DNA of 5,548 nt from Desulfobacterales bacterium (GTDB lineage: Bacteria > Desulfobacterota > DSM-4660 > Desulfatiglandales > Desulfatiglandaceae). Position numbers and translations under genes: made by a program. This document shows, in pieces, positions 1 through 5,031 of this stretch. Each line of letters starts with the position of its first letter. Position 1 is the first letter of the stretch. The stretch is taken from contig JAKLQB010000854.1 of assembly GCA_022013615.1 (NCBI GenBank), positions 1-5,548 on the forward strand, in the 5' to 3' direction. The notes beneath the pieces were generated by a model. It did no database searches. It saw only the letters and a program-made list of their open reading frames with translations, and was not told the origin of the DNA.

Positions 1-86
1 CCATGTTCTATGTCTCTTTTTTGTTACTACTACGGTACATCCACCGGCCCCGAATGCAACTAACAAAAAAGAGACATAGAACATGG
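1..86. repeat. Perfect 26-bp inverted repeat at the window edge
   Basis: Bases 1-26 are the exact reverse complement of bases 61-86, with a 34-base spacer (27-60). The right arm and spacer encode credible MFS sequence on the minus strand (LAMFYVSFLL, then VAFGAGGCTVV), whereas the left arm encodes a charged, non-membrane tail exactly where MFS similarity should continue. This pattern fits a fold-back artefact of amplification or assembly at a contig end better than a transposon end or terminator. A genuine genomic inverted duplication remains possible. Confidence 0.9.
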
Positions 87-384
87 CAAGAGATTGGGTA
101 AGACTGAGGAAGATGAGCCCGAGACCGACCGTGATTGTTCCATAAAGAATCAGCTTTCTCGAACCAAAGCGATCAACGAGGAAACCTACGAGCGGGGCTA
201 TGAATCCCATCTCGAGACCTCTAAGGCTGGCGGCAAACGATATTTGCGTATAGCTCCAACCAAACTCCTCTCTGATTGGTTCAAAAAAGGCGGTAAACCC
301 ATAAAATACGACACCGCCTACGTAAAGGCCAATAAAAAAACAAGCCAGTACGATCCACCATCCATAAAATATTCTTTTAATCAT
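1..384 (-). CDS. MFS transporter, N-terminal part (runs off left edge)
   Basis: Secondary transporter of the major facilitator superfamily in the inner membrane; substrate unknown. Translation from ATG at 384-382 begins MIKRIFYGWWIVLACFFIG and stays open to base 1 (128 codons). Visible are TM1 (about residues 9-30), the periplasmic EEFGWS segment (39-44), TM2 (about 48-67), the MFS motif A loop G-F-L-V-D-R-F-G-S-R-K (67-77), TM3 (about 79-96) and TM4 from about 99, ending in a glycine-rich AFGAGG stretch. An in-frame TAA 21 bases upstream supports this start; I see no strong Shine-Dalgarno. Residues after about V120 (TKKRHRTW) come from the inverted copy at 1-26 and probably do not belong to the protein. 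The opening resembles OFA/monocarboxylate-type MFS permeases, a family impression only. The plus strand here is also open (94-417), but that product has no recognisable features. Confidence 0.88.
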   Translation of the reverse strand, partial: MIKRIFYGWWIVLACFFIGLYVGGVVFYGFTAFFEPIREEFGWSYTQISFAASLRGLEMGFIAPLVGFLVDRFGSRKLILYGTITVGLGLIFLSLTQSLAMFYVSFLLVAFGAGGCTVVVTKKRHRTW

Positions 385-435
385 AGATTCTATAAGGTTA
401 TCTTAAAGCCAAAATGATGAGAATTAATGATTAGC

Positions 436-464
436 GGTATAGTTCACCAAGTGAGGTATGTCAA
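436..464 (-). promoter_or_regulatory. Candidate sigma70-type promoter for the left MFS gene
   Basis: On the minus strand TTGACA (464-459) is followed after 17 bases by TATACC (441-436), a perfect -35 box and a 4/6 -10 box at optimal spacing. The predicted start, near 430, would give a leader of about 45 bases before the ATG at 384. The spacer contains a small palindrome, TCAC-TTG-GTGA, well placed for an operator. This is a consensus match only. Confidence 0.45.
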
Positions 465-494
465 TATAACCTATCGTTCCGGAATGTATTAGCT

Positions 495-639
495 CGTGCC
501 CATCCATAAATGGCTATTTTCCGCAATCTCTGCGTCAGATTCGGATTTTAATCCTCGAAATACTTCAATGTATTCCTGTGGATAAAATCCTCATCTTTCT
601 TGACCTTGCGAAAACTATCTCATTTCTGGATGGACACTA
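495..639. repeat. Large imperfect inverted repeat (MITE/REP-like hairpin)
   Basis: Two arms of about 67 bases (497-563 and 570-636) face each other around the 6-base centre TTCAAT at 564-569. Matching blocks are the outer CCATCCA-x-AAATG against CATTT-x-TGGATGG, a middle TTTTC..GCAA against TTGCGAAAA, an inner GGATTTTA against TAAAATCC, and AATAC against GTATT next to the loop. Several mismatches and small indels separate the blocks. There is no open frame for a transposase, so this could be a non-autonomous element or a structured intergenic repeat. It sits between the divergent promoters of the MFS and uspA genes. Confidence 0.75.
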
Positions 640-720
640 ACTCGATTTATGCCTCAATTGGATACAGAGGATGACCTAACAAGAACAGCCGGATCACCTT
701 GAATTCCTATATGTTGAGTC

Positions 721-749
721 TTGACAAACGAGTCTTCTCCCTCCATATT
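721..749 (+). promoter_or_regulatory. Candidate sigma70-type promoter for uspA (and downstream gene)
   Basis: TTGACA at 721-726 is a perfect -35 box. CATATT at 744-749 follows after 17 bases and matches 4/6 of the -10 consensus. Initiation near 756 would leave a leader of about 40 bases before the ATG at 797. With no convincing promoter or terminator between 1223 and 1302, this promoter may also serve the molybdopterin oxidoreductase gene. Confidence 0.45.
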
Positions 750-796
750 CACTTGAACGAAAAGGTAATTCTTATCAATTTATGAGGAAGGCGAAA

Positions 797-1222
797 ATGA
801 TAAAAAAAATCCTTGTCCCCGTAGACGGATCAGAGCAAGCATACAAGGCAACTGAGTTTGCAGCAAGTTTGGCGACGCAAAGTGATGCCACCATCCATCT
901 TCTCCATGTATTCAAGCTATCGGTAATTCCGGAGGGGCTCGGGGACTACGTCATAACAGACAGGGTCGAATTGCAGGCTTTGGGAAATAAGATCATCGCC
1001 TTGGCCGAGGATGAAGCTAAGAAGAAAGGTGTCAAGCATATTGAAGCGACCGTGATCGAGGGGGATCCGTCTGAAAGGATTATCAACTACGCTAAAGACC
1101 ATGACGTTGATATAATTGTTATAGGAAGCCGGGGGCTGGGAACTTTCAAAGGCCTGCTGCTGGGAAGTGTATCCAACAAGGTATCCCATCGGGCTGACCG
1201 GACATGCGTGATTGTCAGGTAG
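797..1222 (+). CDS. Universal stress protein, UspA family
   Basis: A 141-residue single-domain universal stress protein, the usual family length, expected to be a cytoplasmic dimer with a Rossmann-like fold. The N-terminus MIKKILVPVDGS is the family's first strand and nucleotide-contacting loop, with Asp at residue 10. GDPSERI lies at 89-95. The ATP-binding signature G-x2-G-x9-G-S is complete (G110, G113, G123, S124), placing it in the ATP-binding MJ0577-like group. I prefer the ATG at 797 over the in-frame ATG at 782: AGGAAGG at 785-791 is then a Shine-Dalgarno five bases upstream, and the protein begins at the conserved strand. The last segment reads TCVIVR where many homologues have CPVLVVR. 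Its specific role is unknown; such proteins usually respond to starvation or redox stress. It lies 80 bases before the oxidoreductase gene in the same direction. Confidence 0.93.
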   Translation: MIKKILVPVDGSEQAYKATEFAASLATQSDATIHLLHVFKLSVIPEGLGDYVITDRVELQALGNKIIALAEDEAKKKGVKHIEATVIEGDPSERIINYAKDHDVDIIVIGSRGLGTFKGLLLGSVSNKVSHRADRTCVIVR

Positions 1223-1259
1223 AGATGCATGTGGCCTGGTCCTAAAAAGGCCCGGGAGG

Positions 1260-1292
1260 CTGTCCGAAATTGGCTATTTTGCCCGATCTATG
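1260..1292 (+). repeat. Partial copy of the outer arm of the 495-639 repeat
   Basis: The stretch TCC-g-AAA-t-TGGCTATTTT at 1263-1280 matches TCC-at-AAA-TGGCTATTTT at 503-520, including an exact 10-base block. Similarity continues through the next dozen bases, about 23 of 30 positions without gaps. It lies in the leader of the oxidoreductase gene and ends at its Shine-Dalgarno. It may be a solo arm of the same repeat family; a chance match cannot be excluded. Confidence 0.4.
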
Positions 1293-1302
1293 GAGATTGA
1301 AC

Positions 1303-3213
1303 ATGAAGACTTTGACCGCCTGCACCCTTGATTGTCCGGATGCATGTTCCCTTATGGTTGAGACTGATAACACAGGACTAATACGCGTCCTCGGCAACCC
1401 CGACCACCCCATCACCTCTGGTTTCACATGTGCAAAGATTAAGCGCTTTGGAAAACGCCTCAGGAGTCCAAACCGGATCACCCGGCCTCTTCTGAAGAAA
1501 GAGGGCCAATGGAAGGAAATTGGATGGGAAGAAGCCCTGGATATGTGCGCGGAAAAAATACAGGGATATCGATCGGACCCTGCTTCCATACTGCACATTC
1601 TGGGCGATGCTGACAAAGGAATTCTCCGGATGCTTACGGATCTGTTTTTCGCACGGCTTGGGGCCAGTCGTGTTGCGGGCTGCCTCTGCGATGATGCGGG
1701 GATAGCAGCCTGTATCGCAGATTTCGGCTCTCTGGATCACAATGACATTCGGGATCTGATCAATGCTCGTTGGATTGTCAACTGGGGAAGGGATCCTTCC
1801 AGAAGCTCTATACACGTGGCAGCTCTCATGCTGAAGGCACGCCAACGCGGCGCGCAAATTCTCACCATCTCACCCGGTGGTGATGCCAACATCGAGTATT
1901 CGGACGTCATGGTGCAGATCCGTCCCGGAACAGATCGTTTCCTGGCCGCTGCTCTTATCCAATTATTGGAGGAACGGGGGCGTTTGCAACAAGAGATCTT
2001 TGATAAGACCTGCAATTGGGACGCATTCCGGGAACTCATTTACAGCCATTCAGTTTACGAACTGTGCGGTGTGTGCGGGGTTTCAGAAGATGATATGGAA
2101 CGCGTTTTTTCGTTTTACGCCCGCAGTGATCCCGTGGCAACGTTAATCGGCTACGGCGTACAACGCCATCTCTACGGCGGAGAAAACGTTCGATTTATAA
2201 ATGCACTTGCCCTGATATCAGGTCATATTGGCCGGTCAGGAGGGGGTAGCTATTTCAGCATCTCTTCCTTGAGGAATCTAAACATTGAGTGGGCAAAGGG
2301 TGCGGGAGATATTCAGCGAAGAACGCTTCTAATTCCGACCATCGGTCGAGATATCCTTGAAGCAAATGATCCCCCAATCAGAATGATATGGGTGAATGGA
2401 ACTAATGTGGTTAATCAGGCCCCAAATTCGCTAAAGATTGCCGAGGCCTTCGCGGCCGCAGATTTCACGGTGGTTGTTGATGCCTTCATGACGGACACAG
2501 CAGAGCAGGCGAATCTGGTGCTGCCATGCGGGCTCTTGCTGGAGAAAGAAGACCTCGTGGGGTCTTATTTGCACAACTTCGTTCACTATGTAAGGCCTGC
2601 AGTTGAAGCCCCTGCGGAGGCAAAGGACGACTGCTGGATTCTGTCAGAGATAGGCAAACGTCTGAGTCCCCCGGTGCTACTTCCCGATACTGAGGTCTGC
2701 CTTCAGGCATCCCTTGTATCTCCTTTTCTGGAGACTACTTTAGACGGACTGAAACAGACGGGCTTTGCTGAAGCAAAGCGTGCCAGGATCGCCTATGAAG
2801 GCATGGCCTTCACCCATGCTGACGGCAAATATCGCTTTCCCATGGAGCTTCACCCCGAGCCTCTTCCTCCATCTGGATATCCTCTGCGTCTCTTGACTCT
2901 TGTCCGCAAGGAGGCCCTTCACTCACAAATCTTGCCGGAGGCGCACGACAAGATCTCCACGGTCTGGGTTGCAAAAGAGAACACAATGCTGCAGGAGATA
3001 GATCTTGGTCTGGACGTCTTTATTGCCTCTCCCCTGGGCAGGCTCAAAGTAAAGCTCAAAACACTCCCCGGACTCCACCCGGAAGCAGTGGTCTATCGTC
3101 GGGACGACTGGATAAAATTTGGCGGTGGTGTGAATCAGCTAATTGAAGCAAGCCTGACTGATATGGGAGACTGCGCGCCCTTTTACCAGCAATATGTTCG
3201 TCTTGAAAACTAG
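1303..3213 (+). CDS. Molybdopterin oxidoreductase (DMSO reductase superfamily), substrate unknown
   Basis: A 636-residue catalytic subunit expected to bind a Mo or W bis-pyranopterin cofactor and one [4Fe-4S] cluster. The N-terminus carries C7-x3-C11-x3-C15-x27-C43, then A44-K45; a lysine here usually sits between cluster and pterin. GCLCDDAG (126-133) lies where the metal ligand is expected, so a cysteine there is a candidate ligand; no selenocysteine codon is evident. GYGVQRH (283-289), GHIGRSGGG (307-315) and the D-x-F-x-T-D-T-A-x-x-A-x-x-V-L-P region (387-408) are typical cofactor-domain blocks. Residues from about 526 (YPLRLLT) to the end form the molybdopterin dinucleotide-binding domain. 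No Tat signal is seen, so it is probably cytoplasmic. I chose ATG 1303, with GGAG seven bases upstream, over an in-frame TTG at 1270. No iron-sulfur or membrane partner subunit adjoins it. Formate dehydrogenase-like activity is possible but unproven. Confidence 0.92.
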   Translation: MKTLTACTLDCPDACSLMVETDNTGLIRVLGNPDHPITSGFTCAKIKRFGKRLRSPNRITRPLLKKEGQWKEIGWEEALDMCAEKIQGYRSDPASILHILGDADKGILRMLTDLFFARLGASRVAGCLCDDAGIAACIADFGSLDHNDIRDLINARWIVNWGRDPSRSSIHVAALMLKARQRGAQILTISPGGDANIEYSDVMVQIRPGTDRFLAAALIQLLEERGRLQQEIFDKTCNWDAFRELIYSHSVYELCGVCGVSEDDMERVFSFYARSDPVATLIGYGVQRHLYGGENVRFINALALISGHIGRSGGGSYFSISSLRNLNIEWAKGAGDIQRRTLLIPTIGRDILEANDPPIRMIWVNGTNVVNQAPNSLKIAEAFAAADFTVVVDAFMTDTAEQANLVLPCGLLLEKEDLVGSYLHNFVHYVRPAVEAPAEAKDDCWILSEIGKRLSPPVLLPDTEVCLQASLVSPFLETTLDGLKQTGFAEAKRARIAYEGMAFTHADGKYRFPMELHPEPLPPSGYPLRLLTLVRKEALHSQILPEAHDKISTVWVAKENTMLQEIDLGLDVFIASPLGRLKVKLKTLPGLHPEAVVYRRDDWIKFGGGVNQLIEASLTDMGDCAPFYQQYVRLEN

Positions 3214-3217
3214 TGCC

Positions 3218-3511
3218 CTAAATATCTTTTGCCTCAGCCATTAACCTATCAAACTTTTCGACTTCCACTACTGGTGACGTGGTAAATGAGATACCTGTCA
3301 ACTTATTTAGTGCCACCGAAGCTGCCATTACTTTTTCTGCATCGGGAAAATCTAATGTAAAAACAAGATCGTGTTCTCCAAGCACAGCGTACATGGATAT
3401 AACCTTGCCGTCGTGCTTTTCGATCAGATTGACAGCTTGTTCTGTTCGCTTGGAACTAATTCCTTTTAATGATTCGGATGTGTATTTACCGAACAACATA
3501 AATATTGGCAT
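3218..3511 (-). CDS. GYD-domain protein
   Basis: A 97-residue small protein matching the GYD domain family (ferredoxin-like alpha/beta fold, usually about 95-100 residues). It opens MPIFMLFGKYTSESLKGI, the usual first strand and helix. GEHDLV (45-50) occupies the place of the family's characteristic GEYD-[IV]-V, with His replacing Tyr. The C-terminal strand SFTTSPVVEVEKF also fits. The biochemical role of this family is not established; homology to dimeric alpha/beta-barrel proteins suggests a dimer with a possible ligand pocket. The start is supported by a purine-rich AGGGGGA about seven bases before the ATG. It converges on the molybdopterin oxidoreductase with only four bases between the stop codons. 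No other gene lies close enough upstream to form an operon. Confidence 0.85.
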   Translation of the reverse strand: MPIFMLFGKYTSESLKGISSKRTEQAVNLIEKHDGKVISMYAVLGEHDLVFTLDFPDAEKVMAASVALNKLTGISFTTSPVVEVEKFDRLMAEAKDI

Positions 3512-3752
3512 AGTATTTCCCCCTTTTTTCTCTCAGATTTTTTGCAACGTCTCAATAAGTGCGGCCTGTACTATGAAAATTCCCCCTGGCCCAGACCTGG
3601 ACTTGATACTTTGCGAGAGTGGCTGATCGAACATAACTGCTTCGTTAGGTTACGACATATGCCCGCCAGGAGGCACAGTAACAGTTGGCTCACCAAGACC
3701 TTGATCGAGAACCTTAGACAAATTGAAAATGTTAAATATTACCTTGAACTTC

Positions 3753-3767
3753 CCCGCTGCAAGCGGG
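3753..3767. other. Short GC hairpin
   Basis: CCCGC at 3753-3757 pairs with GCGGG at 3763-3767 around the 5-base loop TGCAA. The stem is short and neither strand shows a proper T-tract next to it, so it is not a convincing terminator. It lies about 115 bases past the methyltransferase stop and next to the tandem repeat. Confidence 0.4.
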
Positions 3768-3776
3768 ATAAATAGG

Positions 3777-3810
3777 CACTTTAGTTCACTTTAGTCACTT
3801 TAGTTCACTT
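3777..3810. repeat. Tandem repeat, 9-10 bp unit
   Basis: Three consecutive units, CACTTTAGTT (3777-3786), CACTTTAGT (3787-3795) and CACTTTAGTT (3796-3805), are followed by a partial CACTT (3806-3810). The 10/9/10 spacing shows a single-base slip. It sits downstream of the methyltransferase stop with no gene overlapping it. Function is unknown; replication slippage explains it readily. Confidence 0.85.
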
Positions 3811-3881
3811 ATGGCCAAGTAATTACTCAACTGGTAGAACCTTATTATGGTACCAATACCCGAGGTAGTGGTTTAGGCCGA

Positions 3882-4880
3882 TTAATCAACCACCCCTAAA
3901 ATAACACCCGAATCATTTGGAGTATCAAAAGGAATGCGTCGGATTTCCTTTGCACCAGCTCCTGAGAGCATGTCCGTGATCTGTCTCTCAGAATAGGTCT
4001 GGCCTTTGGGCGTGCCCAATAGCATGTTAAGGGAGAAAAGGGCCGGAAAAATAGGCCCATCCATTGTGTTGTTTAAAAGGAAGTCATGGACAATAATCAT
4101 ACCACCTGGCTCAAGAACTGAAACAGCTTTTCGGATAATATCTTGACAGTCTTCAGGCCCTTCTCCGTGAAGGATATGAGAAAGCCAGACTACATCATAG
4201 ACACCCTTAATGCCCTCTTCCAGGTAGTTGCCGTCCATGAAATCAACCCGACCAGTCATGCCGAATTTTTCGCTGGTCTTTTCGGCAAAAGGTCTGGTAG
4301 TGGGGAGGTCATAGACTGTGGCTTTGAGTTCGGGATTGTTCAAACAAAAATGGATAGCATAGGTTCCAGGCCCACCGCCCAGGTCGAGCAAGTGGCGCCG
4401 CCTGGAAAGATCTATTTTCTTTGTCAGCCGGGGGGCCACTCCCATGGCTATGGTGAACATGCCCATAAGGAAACTTTCCCGCCATTCTTCATTTCTTTCT
4501 GATGCCCTTTCTCTGATAGGTGCGCCATTCTTTACAGCCTGATCCAACTGAGACCACGGGGCCACCAGATGGTGATGGTGCATTATCATGTGGCCAATGT
4601 ACTGGGGATTGTCTTTTGAAAGAAAAGATGCGCTGGTTGAGGTGTTGGAATACTTATCATTTTCTTTTATCAGAAGATTCATGGCCGTAAGCGCATTGAG
4701 AAGCATGCTTACTCCTCTTTTATCTCCGTTAAGTTTTTCAGTTATTTCCTCGTTAGTGAGCTGTTCGCTGGCCAGTGCCGTAAATATATCAAGTTTGACA
4801 GCGGCATGAAGGGTACACGCCTTCCAGTAGTTCCCTGATATTTCGAGAAGCTGACCTTGATTCATGTCTTGTGTGTCCAT
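3882..4880 (-). CDS. SAM-dependent O-methyltransferase, family 2 (hydroxyindole/acetylserotonin OMT-like)
   Basis: A 332-residue methyltransferase that should transfer the S-adenosylmethionine methyl group to a hydroxyl on a small, probably aromatic or polyketide-like molecule; the acceptor is unknown. Residues about 10-90 form the N-terminal winged-helix dimerisation domain (GNYWKACTLHAAVKLDIFTAL and onward). The Rossmann domain has motif I LDLGGGPG (165-172), the acidic end of strand 2 in VYDLP (189-193), D216 in FMDGNY, and motif LSHILHGEGPED (233-244). There H238 aligns with the catalytic base of plant O-methyltransferases, whose usual motif is HDW-x-DE. LEPGG (256-260) and IIVHDF (262-267) complete the fold. 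An unusual HHHH run lies at 101-104. The start is supported by GAGG at 4891-4888, seven bases before the ATG. The gene lies downstream of the right-hand MFS gene in the same direction, so product or substrate transport by that permease is conceivable. Confidence 0.92.
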   Translation of the reverse strand: MDTQDMNQGQLLEISGNYWKACTLHAAVKLDIFTALASEQLTNEEITEKLNGDKRGVSMLLNALTAMNLLIKENDKYSNTSTSASFLSKDNPQYIGHMIMHHHHLVAPWSQLDQAVKNGAPIRERASERNEEWRESFLMGMFTIAMGVAPRLTKKIDLSRRRHLLDLGGGPGTYAIHFCLNNPELKATVYDLPTTRPFAEKTSEKFGMTGRVDFMDGNYLEEGIKGVYDVVWLSHILHGEGPEDCQDIIRKAVSVLEPGGMIIVHDFLLNNTMDGPIFPALFSLNMLLGTPKGQTYSERQITDMLSGAGAKEIRRIPFDTPNDSGVILGVVD

Positions 4881-4916
4881 ATCCAGACCTCGTAATTTAA
4901 CGTCTCGTAAATTCTA

Positions 4917-4932
4917 TCCCACCAAGGCGGGA
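4917..4932. promoter_or_regulatory. Short inverted repeat in the methyltransferase leader
   Basis: TCCCACC at 4917-4923 and GGCGGGA at 4926-4932 are complementary apart from one G-T pair. It lies about 37-52 bases upstream of the methyltransferase ATG and just downstream, in the direction of transcription, of the heptamer repeats. It could be an operator or a leader hairpin, but is too short to assign. Confidence 0.3.
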
Positions 4933-4940
4933 CACAAATA

Positions 4941-4968
4941 TTCAATTGTCAATAGTCAATAGTCAATT
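4941..4968. repeat. Tandem 7-bp repeat upstream of the methyltransferase
   Basis: Four consecutive heptamers read TTCAATT, GTCAATA, GTCAATA and GTCAATT. On the minus strand this gives three phased TTGAC cores seven bases apart, about 70-85 bases before the methyltransferase start. Each resembles a -35 element, but none has a good -10 box at 17 bases; the best is a weak AATATT at 18 bases. It may be promoter-associated, a binding-site array or simple slippage. Confidence 0.8.
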
Positions 4969-5031
4969 CTGGCTTGTCCGGGTCAGATTTTCGCAAATAA
5001 CTTGGGATTTTTCAAGTGGGCAGGGCCTCCT

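Larger units (their letters stand above)
3512..3881. other. 370-base intergenic region without a supportable gene
   Basis: Between the start of the GYD gene and the end of the methyltransferase gene I find no recognisable coding region. A 77-codon plus-strand frame at 3542-3775 starts with TTG, lacks a Shine-Dalgarno and encodes a low-complexity-free but unfamiliar peptide, so I do not call it. The stretch holds the GYD leader (3512-3530), a short hairpin (3753-3767) and a tandem repeat (3777-3810). Between 3812 and 3881 there is a short match to a tRNA D-loop consensus but no T-arm. The region could be decayed sequence. Confidence 0.6.

Noticed and set aside
94..417. Plus-strand 107-codon open frame
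   Set aside because: It is the antisense shadow of the MFS gene read from 384 leftward; the peptide is charged, unfamiliar and has no good ribosome binding site.
1233..1252. Terminator between uspA and the oxidoreductase gene
   Set aside because: GGCCT/AGGCC forms only a 5-bp stem with a 10-base loop and no T-tract follows.
1378..1857. Minus-strand 159-codon frame, and other frames antisense to or overlapping the oxidoreductase
   Set aside because: The plus-strand frame carries all molybdopterin-enzyme motifs throughout; the others encode arginine/serine-rich peptides with no family features.
3542..3775. Plus-strand 77-codon frame
   Set aside because: TTG start, no Shine-Dalgarno, no recognisable motif, and its end lies in a GC hairpin beside a tandem repeat.
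3777..3810. CRISPR array
   Set aside because: The units are 9-10 bp and contiguous, with no spacers and no cas gene nearby.
3812..3881. Possible tRNA or tRNA remnant
   Set aside because: Only a D-loop-like string is present; the D-stem does not pair, there is no GGTTCGAAT-type T-arm, and no acceptor stem closes.
5000..5017. Rho-independent terminator after the right-hand MFS gene
   Set aside because: ACTTG/CAAGT is a 5-bp AT-containing stem with an 8-base loop and only TATTT after it on the minus strand; too weak to call.
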